From Azolla caroliniana (taxonomy: Eukaryota > Polypodiophyta): 64,000 bases of DNA. A program made the position numbers and the translations under genes. Under the pieces are notes generated by a model, which saw only the letters and a list, made by a program, of their open reading frames with translations, had not been told where the DNA came from and made no database searches. Shown in pieces: positions 53,909-64,000 of this stretch (position 1 is the first letter of the stretch; each line of letters opens with the position of its first letter). Location of the stretch: positions 14,632,001-14,696,000 of the forward strand of contig JBHGNT010000002.1 of assembly GCA_043228905.1 (NCBI GenBank), read 5' to 3'.

Positions 53909-54008
53909 ACTGGTATCAGAGCGTCCTTGCTATTCGAAAACAGAAAACAGAAGAAGCTCAAAAGAAAAAGACTAGGTCAGTAAAAATCTCATTTTTCATA
54001 GAAGAATA

Positions 54009-54660
54009 TGGCTTAAAAATTTGGAACAGGAGTTGAAATCAGAAAGTTTGATGGCAAAAATTTTGCACTTTGGAATGAGATGATGCAGGATGTTTCGATC
54101 ATTAGAAGACAAGTCGAAGCTATTTGACACAATGAAAAACCCGCTTCGAGGACAACCAAAGAGTGGAAATCGATGGACTTTCACACTCCACAATCCGAAT
54201 GCATCTGGCCGAAAACGTCTACTTCAACATGGCAGAAGAGACGACAATGTTCTCATTGTGGGACAAGTTACAAGCCATGTACAAGAAGAAGTCCTCATCT
54301 TCGAAATTGATTTTGATCAAACAGTTTTTCAACATAAAAATGAGAGAATCCGATCCGGCTACCTCCCACATCAACACCTTCAGCCGGCTGTTGTCAAAAT
54401 TCTCCTCACAAGGGATAAACTTCGAAGAAGAAGTGAAATCCCTTGCCCTCCTATCTAGCTTGCCGGCGAGTTGGGAGGTATTCTGCACGACATACGCAAA
54501 TAGTCGACCGATCCTAAATCTGGATGAGACGATTGGCCAAGTCCTCACCAAGGACATTCGACGAAAATCAATGGGACTTACCATCAATGAATCGGCAGAA
54601 GCCCATCACTCAACTGAATCGTTACATCGATAGACTCATACGAGAGAACAAGCTGACAGA
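54009..54660 (+). pseudogene. Copia E gag
   Basis: ATG 54009 is followed at the third codon by TAA. The frame goes on with KFGTGVEIRKFDGKNFALWNEMMQDV, the standard gag start. After a frameshift at about 54100 the frame 54163-54633 reads LWDKLQAMYKKKSSSSKLIL, INTFSRLLSKFSSQGINF and LLSSLPASWEVF, the UBN2-type gag core. The knuckle region after 54660 is not readable. Confidence 0.82.
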
Positions 54661-54957
54661 ACCGATCAGAATACCAACCGATCAAAATCGAGGGGAAACT
54701 GATAGCGGTCGAAGACGAGAACGGCTTCCGATCAAGCAAATTCTACACACATTGCAGAAAAGCTGGCCACAATGTTTTCGACTGATGGTCAATCAAGAGA
54801 AAAGATAATGGTTGGCGACCCGAGCGGAATCGAGGATGACCCGACTCAGACCACTCTCCTATAGGCAACCAAATCAATGTTGCCGACACCCGATCAGGAG
54901 AAATTCTCTCCTTAGAGGATTCAGTGATCGGAGAAGTCCTCTACAGTGCATAGGATG

Positions 54958-56170
54958 CACACATGTGGTTACTAGATTCCGGTGCCACATTCCATGTGAC
55001 CCCGAACATTGAATGGTTCTCGAAGTATTCAACCGACGCTAGTGACACAATCCGATTAGGCTACGGGCAGTAGTGCAGAATTGCAAGGACCGAAGAAATT
55101 CCCATCTGATTGCCAAACGGCAACACAATAAGCCGGCATTGAGTTCGGCACGTACTTGATCTGGAAAGGAATTTGGTCTCCATCCGCATGCTAGCCAAAG
55201 ACGGGTACCGAACAACTCTAAGTGAGTCGATATGGATGATCAGCCGGGGAAATCTCAGAATTGGGAGTGGACACAAGTACAATAACCTATACCCACTAAT
55301 GACAATTAATCCAGAAGGGGCCATGAACTTAGCCAAAAAGACCGACCCAAACCTATGGCATGGCCAACTCGGCCATATGTCTCAAGCTAGACTTGATCGG
55401 CTGATGTCGGTAGGCTACATCCCGAACTCCAAGCAAAGACGGACTTCTGTGAACACTGTCGATATGGGAAACAGACCTGAAGTTCACACTCTCTCCACTA
55501 CGAGACAATACGACAATCCCTAGAGCTCGTGCACAAAAATATATGTGGGCCCATGCCAGAGTGATCACTAGGAGGCTCCTGATACTTCATCACATTTGTA
55601 GATGATTGTACGTGGAAAGTTTCGGCATACTCCATCAGGTGCAAAGACGAAACGCTCGAGGTCTTCACTCGGTGGATAACTGGTTGGGACACAAAGTAAA
55701 GACACTCCGATTCGACAACAGAGGCGAATATACCTCTAGAGCCTTCAAACAGTACCTGTCCAACAAAGGGATCCGACACCAAAAGATCGTTCCCTCACAC
55801 CCATGCAAAATGGACTGGCAGAACGGATGAACAGAATGATCCAGGAGAGGGTGACTTCAATGCTCCAGCAAGCCGGACTGAAGCTGGAATTCTGGGCAGA
55901 AGCATTGCAGATGGTGATATACTTGATAAATCTGGCTCTGTCAAGAGCAATCAAGCTTGAAGTGCCACAGACACTATGGTCAGGCAAATAACCGACTTAC
56001 GATAGGCTCCGTATATTCGGATGCGAAGCGTACGCATTCATCCCTAGGGATAAAAGGACAAAACTAGCACCCCATGCAATGAAATGCATATTTCTCGGTT
56101 ATGGAACCGATGGGGAATTCGGCTATAGGCTATGGGACCATGAGAACGGGAAACTAATCCGGAGCAGTGA
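54958..56170 (+). pseudogene. Copia E protease and integrase
   Basis: Protease MWLLDSGATFHVT is at about 54965-55003. Then VRHVLDLERNLVSI and LWHGQLGHMSQARLDRL (zinc domain) at about 55350-55400. The core is broken by frame changes near 55440-55600. LRFDNRGEYTSRAFKQYL (second Asp) is at about 55711-55764. GLAERMNRMIQERVTSML (Glu) is at about 55808-55861, then FLGYGTDGEFGYRLWD at about 56090-56140. Confidence 0.82.
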
Positions 56171-58284
56171 CGTAGTCTTCAATGCAGACTCTATCTTCTC
56201 TCAATGGAACCAACAGAAAACAGTTGGAAAAAAGGTATCCTTCCAAGATGATAGAGATGTCGTAGAAGGACCGACCCACCGGGCCGCCTCAGAGAATCGA
56301 CAAACAGTTGAACTCGAACAAGCCAACAACATACCTACCGACTCCGATTTGGTAGGAAGTCCATTAGTCGAAATCAAAGACAAAGCCATCAATGACAAAG
56401 CCAATTTGACAAGAGTCAAAGTAGGCAAAGCCAACAAGATGCGAGTAGGAAACACAACCGAGTCGACAAAGTCCATAGGGGAGAACAACGACAAGACTCC
56501 TAACCAAGTCGATCGAAGAATCCAAACCACTTATCTCGGCACACAGGAGATTTGGACAGGCTCGAAGGCCAATGGAATTATTTCAACCGGGCCGCGACTA
56601 TGTCAACTGCATCGATGCAGGCGAACCAAGTACTTATGAAGAAGCTATGGCCGCAACAGACGCCGACGCATGGCTACAAGCTATGAAATCTAGAATGGAC
56701 TCTATCCACAAGAATCAGACATGGGAGCTGGTTGAACTACCAGCTGGAAGAAAACCGCCACCTTGCAAATGGGTATTCTGATACAAGTATGTATCGGACT
56801 TAGAAAAACCCAAGTACAAAGCTCGGCGTGTCGCGAAAGGGTTCAAGCAAGAACATTGGGTCGACTACGATGAGATATTCTCACCAGTAGTCAAGATGAC
56901 CACCGTCCGACTCCTACTAGGAGTTGTAGCGGTAGAAGATGTTGAGCTTGAATAGATGGACGTAAAGACGACATTCCTACATGGAGATCTAGAAGAAGAC
57001 ATCTACTTGTCTCAACCGACAGGCTTCTCGACGAGGAGGGAGGAAAGACACCTCCTCGTATGTCGATTAAAGAAAAGTTTATATGGTGTCTTCAATGAAG
57101 ACTCTATCTTCTCTCAGTGGAACCAACAGAAAATAGTTGGAAAAAAGGTATCGTTCCAAGATGACAGAGACATCGTAGAAGGACTGACCCACTGGGCCAC
57201 CTCAGAGATTCAACAAACAATCGAACTTGAACAAGCCGACAACATAACTGCCGACTCCGAATCGGTAGGAAGTCCATTAGTCGAACTCGAAGACAAAGCC
57301 ATGAATGATAGAGCCAATTCGACAAGAGTCGAAGAAGGCAAAGCCAACAAAATGCGAGTAGGAAACATAACCAAGCCGACAAAGTCCACAGGGGAGAACA
57401 ACGACAAGACTCCTAACACAAATGGTTCAACAAATACCGATTGCGCAACCAAGTCGATCGATGAATACGAACCACTTATCTCAGCACACAGGAGATTTGG
57501 ACGAGCTCGAAGGCCAACAGAGTTTTTTCAACCGGGCCTCGACTATGTCAACTACACCGATGCAGGCGAACCAAGCACTTATGAAGAAGCTATGGCCGCA
57601 ACGGACGCCGACACATGGCTACAAGCTATGAAATCTGAAATGGACTCGAGACACAAGAATCAGACATGGGAGTTGGTTGAACTACTAGCTGGAAGAAAGC
57701 CGCTACCTTGCAAATGGATATTTCGATACAAGTATGTATCTGACTCAGAAAAACCCAAGTACAAAGCTTGGCTTGTCGCGAAAGGCTTCAAGCAAGAACA
57801 TGGGGTCGACTACGATGAGATATTCTCACCAGTAGTCAAGATGAACACCCTTCGACACCTACTAGGAGTTGTAGTGATAGAAGATTTTGAGGTTGAACAG
57901 ATGGACGTAAAGACGACATTCCTACATGGAGATCTAGAAGAAGACATCTATCTACATGTCTCAACCGACAGGCTTCTCGGCGACGAGGGAGGAAAGACAC
58001 CTCGTATGTCGATTAAAGAAAAGACTATATGGCTTTAAACAAGCGCTGAGGATGTGGTACCAGAAACTTGAGTCTTACATCAGGCAACTTGGATAATGTA
58101 GAACTAACTTCGACCCATGTCTGTATGTTCGACAACTAGCCGACGAGCACAGGATCTATCTGATCCTATATGTCGACGACATGCTAATTGCAAGAAGCAA
58201 TCAAGTAGGGATCGGGAAAGTGAAGCGGAACCTTCATGACAAGTTCACGATGAAGGAACTCGGACAAGCCCCACACATACTGGG
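56171..58284 (+). pseudogene. Copia E reverse transcriptase, duplicated
   Basis: The first RT start (TWELVELPAGRKPPPCKWVF at 56719-56778, then stops) runs to KKSLYG at about 57086. It jumps back to the integrase-RT linker and repeats (frame 56956-58038): TWELVELLAGRKPLPCKWIF, FSPVVKMNTLRHLLGV, MDVKTTFLHGDLEEDIY. After frame changes near 57950 and 58040 comes LILYVDDMLIARS at about 58160-58198 with an intact catalytic box. Copia F interrupts after LGQAPHILG at 58284. Confidence 0.85.
56175..58000 (+). repeat. 913-bp tandem duplication in copia E
   Basis: Unit 1 is 56175-57087 and unit 2 starts at 57088 (both 'gtcttcaatg.agactctatcttctctca'). The units differ at many positions, roughly one in ten by eye, and by short indels. 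It covers the linker after integrase and the first third of RT. Confidence 0.88.
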
Positions 58285-58742
58285 TGTAAAAGTTAGTGTG
58301 TGGAAGCTTATGCAAAATAGGCTCTTCCGGATAGTAACAATAAAGAGAAGAAGGTTTAATGGAAGCTTAACACAGAGAATAAACATACACAGGGGAGAGA
58401 GAGAGAGAGAGAGGGAGAGAGAGAGAGAGCAGAACATAATACTCTCAATATTCTGTATACATGGAATGTGCTCGGAGAGCACTTTTATACAAGTTCATAA
58501 AGGATTGACAGAAGTACTAGCATGTACTTCAATGCTCATATGAGCGACTGCTAGTGACTCCCAAAAATATGCCTATGTACTAGGCTGGATCCGTGGGCCT
58601 CTAACAGCCTACTGGTTTCAATCCGATCCGGCTCTTGGTTCCGGATATCATTTGGACACCGATCCGGCTCTCCATTTCGGATACTGATCCGGTTCTGGCT
58701 TATTCAGCCGATCCGGATCCGGTCGAGCTTGCTCGCTCAACA
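58285..58742 (-). repeat. 3' LTR of copia F
   Basis: 458 bp, minus strand TGTTGAGCGAGCAAGC to CTTTTACA. Contains (GA)n on the plus strand at about 58396-58430 and the GAAGTAC-N6-GTACTTC palindrome at about 58513-58532. Confidence 0.92.
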
Positions 58743-59360
58743 CTCCCCCTCAAGCTCAACTTGAGGTCGGATCGAGGTGTCAGTGTCTGCAATAGCCGGT
58801 TCTCCTCTCTGGCTCCTCTTACTTGCTTGCCTTGTTCGCGCACCTTGTCTGGTCCGGTTCCGCTTCCTATGATCTATCCAGTTCCACGCACCTTGACCTC
58901 CTTGGTCAACTTGTCTGCTCAGCACACCCATGTCAGCTCCTTCGTTACTGCGACTCCGGCTCTTGTCCACTTGTCGGTTCGTTCATGTTGGCGCAGACTT
59001 TCGCTGTCTCTTAGTTCGCATGGCCTTTAGTTGATGCGTCTCTTCCGAATCCAACTGTTGAACCGAATCGAGTGTCTCCGATTCGTTCCAGCTCTTGTCG
59101 AAATCGGTCGCTTCTTCCGGCTCTTGTCCGAGTTGGTGTTCTCCGACTTGTCTTCCGTTTTTAGGCCCTTCACCACATTGGACCACGTACGGGTCTTGAT
59201 CTTCTTCAGGTCGGCTCTGTCCTTCTTGACTCTGCCACCACTGCCGCTTGCTCCGACTTGTTCGGATGTGCCAACTTCTTCGGTCAGCTCGGCTTCCTTT
59301 TTTTGTTTATCTCCCCCCTTGATTCTTTCTTCCTCTCCGGCTCCTTGTCCGGTGTCATGT
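58743..59360 (-). other. Charged C-terminal tail of copia F pol
   Basis: The minus strand after RNase H reads, over several frames, MTPDKEPERKKESRGEINKK, SETLDSVQQLDSEETHQLKA plus MRTKRQRK, GVLSRQVDQGGQGAW and [10 protein letters not shown] before a stop that uses the LTR TGTTGA. The blocks line up in order with the tails of A and H ([33 protein letters not shown]), though overall similarity is low. Confidence 0.7.
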
Positions 59361-62300
59361 TCCCCCCCTCATGTGCGGGACATCGAGATGTTGAATGTCG
59401 AGCATCTCCGAAAAATGCTGCAACTTGTCTGATCTGAGTGGCTTGGTGAAGATGTCGGCAACCTGCCAATCCGTGTGAACATACCGAGTTCAACTTCACC
59501 GCTGAGAACCCGCTCATGGACAAAGTGATAATGCACTTCTATGTGCTTTGTCTGAGCATGGAACACTAGGTTCTTGGCGAGTTGTATGCTGCTCATGTTG
59601 TCACAGTGGATCGGGATCAGGGTCGGCATCTCGATCCGGAGGTCACGCAACAGACGCCGAAGCCAGATGGCGTCACAAGTGGGAATGGTAGCGCCTTGGT
59701 ATTCAGCCTCAGTGCTCGATAGAGCCACTGTTGGCTGCTTTTTGCTGCTCCACCCAAGAGTTGCGCTACCAAGAGAAAACATGTAACCGGAAGTGGATTG
59801 ATGATTCGATGCATCACCAGCCCAGTTGGCATCGGTATATCTGACTAGCTTCCCAGCTATACCGTGTTAGTATAATAGTCCCTGGTCCTACATGCCACTA
59901 ACATACTGGAGTATCCAGTGTGCGCACTGAAGGTGCTCGACGGTCGGCTTCTGCATAAACTAGCTGATCACTCCGACTGAATAACTGATGTCGGGTTGGG
60001 TGATTGTCAAGTAGATAAGGCTTCCGACAATTTGTTGGAACCATTTCTCAACGCAGGCCGGTCTGGAGTCGAGACGTAGCTTCAGGTTTCAGTCTAGGGG
60101 TGTGGAGATTGGTTGGCATTTAGTCATACCGAACTTGTACAACATATTCAACACATAATGGCGTTGTGCAAGAAATATGCCATTGGCGGTTCGGATCACC
60201 TCGATCCCAAGAAAATAATGAAGGTCCCCCAGGTCCTTCATTTCAAATGCGCCCGACAACTGGGACTTCACTCTGTCGATTTCATCGAGTTCGGGTCCGG
60301 TGATGACTAAATCATCTACATAAAGCAAAATGCAAACCGGACCATTCCAGATGAACAATGAAGAGTCAGACTTAGAGGCCACAAACCCCATCTTATGCAA
60401 CCGATGCATGATCTTTGCATTCTATGCTCGAGGGGCTTGTTTCAGATTGTAAAACAACTTCTTGAGTCGGCACACTACCGACTTCATCTCTAATTGGAAA
60501 CTGGGGGGGTTGGATCATATAGACCCGTTCTTCAAGATCACCTTGAAGAAATGCATTCTTCACGTCCATTTGGTGAAGATGCCATCCCCTTGCTGCAGCA
60601 ACTGCCAATACCACACTAACCGTCGTCATCTTCGCTACCGGAGCGAAGGTCTCGTTGTAGTCAATTCCGTGGGTCTGTGCATATCCCTTCGCCATTAACC
60701 GGGCCTTGTGTTGGTTGACAGAACCGTCAACATTGTACTTTACTTTGTAAACCTATTTGCAATCGATCGGTTTATAGTGTCGGGGAGGGTCAACCAGGTC
60801 CCAAGTGTCGTTGGCATCTAGTACTCACATTTCTTCCTCCATAGCAGCACGCCAATTTGCGTCTTTTGTTGCTTCTGCGTAGCTCTCCGGCTCATGCACT
60901 TCCGCCACCTTAGTCATGTACGCATAGTGATGCGCCTTGTACTCATTGTATCTGTACATTTGGACGGGGTTCTTCTAGCGGATTTCGCGGTGTAACTTTC
61001 CATTAGCCGGTTTGAGGCCCTTCTTGGCCGGTTCAGACTTCCTTTCTGAAGATCCTCCTTCCTTTCCGGGGTCATATCCGCTCCAATCTGATCCGACCCT
61101 TCAGTGCCGGTATCATATTTCGACATCTTCTTCTTCCCCTTGTCTTTGCGTGTGAACCATCTCCTCAGTTCCTTGCACGGGGAGAGCACGATAGAGTCTT
61201 CACTACTCGCCAGTTCTTCATCCGACTGGTCATCCCGACTTAGCCGCTCTTTTGGTCCACTTAGCGGAAATGAGATTGGACTCTCTTCTAGAGTCCCAAT
61301 GTCTTCATCTTCTTCTTGGACATCCTTGGGCTCACTAGCCTCATCTTCTGGAATCGGGTCATCGTCGAGAGTTGGAGTCGGTAGGGTGTACCATGATGCC
61401 GACTCATCAGACTTGACATCTCGACTTACACGTACCTATTTAGTCTAGGGGTTATAACACTTATACCCCTTTTGCTCATGCGAGTAACCAACTAGGATAC
61501 ACTTCTTTGACTTCGGATCTAGCTTCTTCCGCTTCTCATCTGGTACATGCACATATGCTATACTACCGAATATCCGAAGGTGCCTCAAATTTGGCTTTCG
61601 CCTGAAATATAGCTCATGTGCTGACACCTTGTCTCCGATCCGGTTTTGGATGTAGACAAGCTGTCTGGACCGCCTCAGCCCAATAGATCGGTTCTTCCTT
61701 TCGGCCACATCATTTTGCTCTGGTGGTGTATCTACAGTTGAATTCTCTGTGAATTCCATTTTGCTGCAAGTAACTGTTGAATTGGACGGAAAAGTATTCT
61801 TTTCCGCCATCCGACCATAAACACTTGATCTTCCTCTCCGTTTCCCTTTCGACTAAACTTTGAAGGTTTCGGAAACAGTCGAAGACTTTGCTTTTCTTCT
61901 CGATGAGGTAGATCCATGTGTGCTGGTTGTAGTCGTTGATGAAGAAGACAAAATACCGACTCCCGCCAAGACTAACGTTTTGTGCTAGTCCCCATACATC
62001 CGAATGGATTAAGTCGAGCTTGTTAGGGTTCCAATTTCGTTTGGTGGGGAATGGAAGCCGATGTTTCTTCCCGAGTTGGCATGCTTCACATGTTTGGGTG
62101 TTCCGGCCACTAAACATCGGCAATTCGAACACAACTTGTTTCGATTGCAGATCTTGAAGCCTCTGGTAGTTGACGTGACCAATCCACTTATGCCAGAGAT
62201 CGATATCCAATTCAATCTTCTGTCCTTTGGCAAACATGGTGGTGCCGACGTCATTAGTGTTGAGGATGAACATCCTCCCTTCTCTACGCCCTTGCACAAT

Positions 62301-63420
62301 TATCTGGCCTTCTTCCTCAATGAAGAACCCGAGGTGTGTAAACCGCACCTGCATCCCCTGGTCGACGATTTGTCCAACCGACACTAGGTTCTTTGTGATA
62401 GTCGGAACGTGTAGTATGTTCATCAGCTTCCCCTTTTGTCTGACACGGCTCGAAGGGACCTCTCCGACATGCACAATCGGGTGAGGGGTGTCGTTTCCAG
62501 TTTGGACAATCCTCGATTGTTCCAGTTTCTCCAAAAAGGAAAACCACTCTTCATGGCTCTTCATGTAGTTGGACGCTCCGGAATCAACGTACCATACTTC
62601 CTCCGATTTGGACGTAGTCTTCTTCATTCGAGTTAGCCTTGTGCTTCATCACGAAGGCTGGATGTTTTCCAGCCTTCCTGGTTTTGGATCCTACTGTTCT
62701 TGCCGCGTAGTGCGAGCTTTGCCGGTTTTCCCAACTGGCTTTCCCAGATCCGGATTTGTCTGAATTGGCACGCTTCTTCCAACACTCACTTTCCTTGTGG
62801 CCTTTTTTTCCATAGTACCAACATTTTGTGTCAGCTTTTCCTTGCTAGTTTTTGGCTCCGACTTGACTCCCCCTGTTTGTGGAGGGTTTGGAACTGCTGT
62901 CGGCACCATCTCCGTGCCTTCGGTTCTGCTCTTGCCGGCTACTTCTATTGCATGCCGACCCACCTCGTCCTGCACGCCCACGGGGTCGATCCGCCTCCAT
63001 GTACAACATCCGACTATCCGATTGAGTGGACCTCGACCCAGTCGCGTGGTTTTCTTCGACCATCAACGTTAATTGTCAGTCGAAGAAGGACAGTGGCTTC
63101 TCCCGGGTGCAAATTGCCATCCGTATTGGCCTGTACCATTGTGCTAGACCATCGAGGCAGATTTGGACCATCTTTTCTTCGTCCACCGTCACATTGATGG
63201 ACCCGAGCACATCACAAATGTCCCTTATCTTAGTGATGTAGTCTGTAACCGACATATCTCTTTGTTGGATGTTGTTCAACTCCTGTCAGAGCTGCAACTT
63301 ACGGGCTGTGGTACTCACAGCAAAAATCTTCAGAAGATTTTCCTAGGCCTTGTTTGGCATTTTTGCATCTTGATGTGGCCGAGCATCTGATCGTGCACAC
63401 CAGATGTGAGGTAGTACAAT
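58743..63420 (-). pseudogene. Copia F gag-pol polyprotein, broken
   Basis: Minus strand. The leader joins gag internally near 63420 (SGVHDQMLGHI), so the gag ATG and about 80 codons are missing. Then SVTDYITKIRDICDVLGSI, the knuckle near 62790 (CWYYGKKGHKESEC-like, second Cys lost), protease VWYVDSGASNY at about 62570-62600 and LWHKWIGHVNYQRL. The frame 61710-62627 goes to the second Asp (WSDGGKEYFSVQF). A short deletion removes part of the core near 61700. RT in 60089-60695 has [30 protein letters not shown] and an intact ILLYVDDLVITG. RNase H in 59369-59782 has [18 protein letters not shown] and [11 protein letters not shown]. The charged tail follows. Confidence 0.88.
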
Positions 63421-63461
63421 ACTTGGCTACAAAGGTTCTCAACCCTCGCGCTCTGATACCA

Positions 63462-63932
63462 TGTAAAAGTTAGCGTGTGGAAGCTTATGCCAAACAAGCT
63501 CTGCCGGATAGTAACAGTAAAGAGAAGAAGGTTTAATGGAAGCTTAACACAGAGAATAAGCATACACAGGAGAGAGAGAGAGCGAGAGAGGAGAACATAA
63601 ACTCCCTTCAAAATAATACTCTCAATATTCTGTATACATGGAATGTGCTCAGAGAGCACTTTTATACAAGTCCATAAAGGACTGACAGAAGTACTAACAT
63701 GTACTTCAATGCTCATACGAGCGACTGTCACTGACTCCTAAAAATATGCCTACGTACTAGGCTGGATCCGTGGGCCTCTAACGGCCTACTGGTTTCAATC
63801 CGATCCTGGTGTCCAATCCGGCTCCTGGTTCCAGATATCATCTAGCCACCGATCCGGCTCTCCATTCCGGATACTGATCCGGCTCTGGCTTATTCAGCCG
63901 ATCCGGATCTGGTTGAGCTTGCTCGCTCAACA
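63462..63932 (-). repeat. 5' LTR of copia F
   Basis: 471 bp. Palindromes: GAAGTAC-N6-GTACTTC at 63688-63707 and AGTCC-N5-GGACT at 63669-63683, with the TATA box (minus) at about 63659-63667. Primer site (plus gctctgatacca) ends at 63461. Confidence 0.92.
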
Positions 63933-64000
63933 CTGGGCATGAGGATCGAGTGAAAGCGGACGACGAAGACTCTCCGACTCTCCCAGATTGACTATATCTG

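Larger units (their letters stand above)
58285..63932 (-). mobile_element. Ty1/copia element F inside E
   Basis: The target duplication ctggg (58280-58284 and 63933-63937) is exact. The 3' LTR is 58285-58742 and the 5' LTR 63462-63932. Coding is on the minus strand. It is related to A/C/H by its integrase, RNase H, charged tail and LTR promoter layout. Confidence 0.93.
53653..64000 (+). mobile_element. Ty1/copia element E, runs off the window
   Basis: The 5' LTR is about 53653-53908 (TGTTGGCATAAAAGC to CTTCTTCA), followed two bases later by tggtatcagagc. Gag, protease, integrase and RT follow in copia order. Copia F sits in the RT. After F, 63938-64000 continues the E frame (GMRIE, then TLRLSQIDYI). 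The 3' LTR is beyond the window, so its target duplication cannot be checked. Confidence 0.88.

Overview
This window is nuclear DNA of a land plant. It is about 95 percent transposable element, with one recognisable host gene. The evidence is plant-type Ty1/copia and Ty3/gypsy retrotransposons in several nested layers, a primer-binding site matching plant initiator-Met tRNA in the copia elements, GT-AG introns, long (GA)n and (CT)n tracts, and a plant-type twin CX9C mitochondrial gene with telo-box repeats just upstream. I cannot name the species. The density of old, broken elements suggests a large genome.

Layout. 1-3046: 3' half of a decayed Ty3/gypsy element (L). 3047-9156: old copia element (M) inside the tail of that element's LTR, carrying 1.4 kb of foreign sequence. 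9276-12380: host island holding a six-exon CHCH-domain gene on the minus strand (10149-12175). 12380-22785: two LINEs side by side, a truncated 3' end and then a nearly complete element with ORF1 and an endonuclease-RT ORF2; copia A (15022-19837) sits inside ORF2. 22786-24642: unassigned intergenic DNA. 24643-34436: copia G containing copia H, which contains a solo LTR. 34872-45945: minus-strand Ty3/gypsy element I, broken by a second gypsy (J) and a solo LTR (K). 46398-64000: copia D, broken by minus-strand copia C (same family as A), a small MITE and copia E; E contains minus-strand copia F and runs out of the window.

Insertion order can be read from 5-bp target-site duplications: A (gaaac), C (agttc), F (ctggg), G (acaat) and M (ctttc) are exact; H (ctcag/ctaag) and its solo LTR (gactt/aactt) each carry one change. 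Every retroelement reading frame is broken by stops, frameshifts or deletions except LINE ORF1, so I call the retroelement polyproteins pseudogenes.

The observations I rate highest are: (1) the LINE ORF1 looks like a coiled coil plus RRM plus basic C-terminal domain without the CCHC knuckle usual in plant L1 elements, lies in frame with ORF2 across one TGA-CAA, and the element ends in a microsatellite, not poly(A); (2) three copia families (A/C, H, F) share a charged tail after RNase H that runs into the polypurine tract and stops inside the LTR; (3) the same families share a double palindrome directly upstream of the LTR TATA box.
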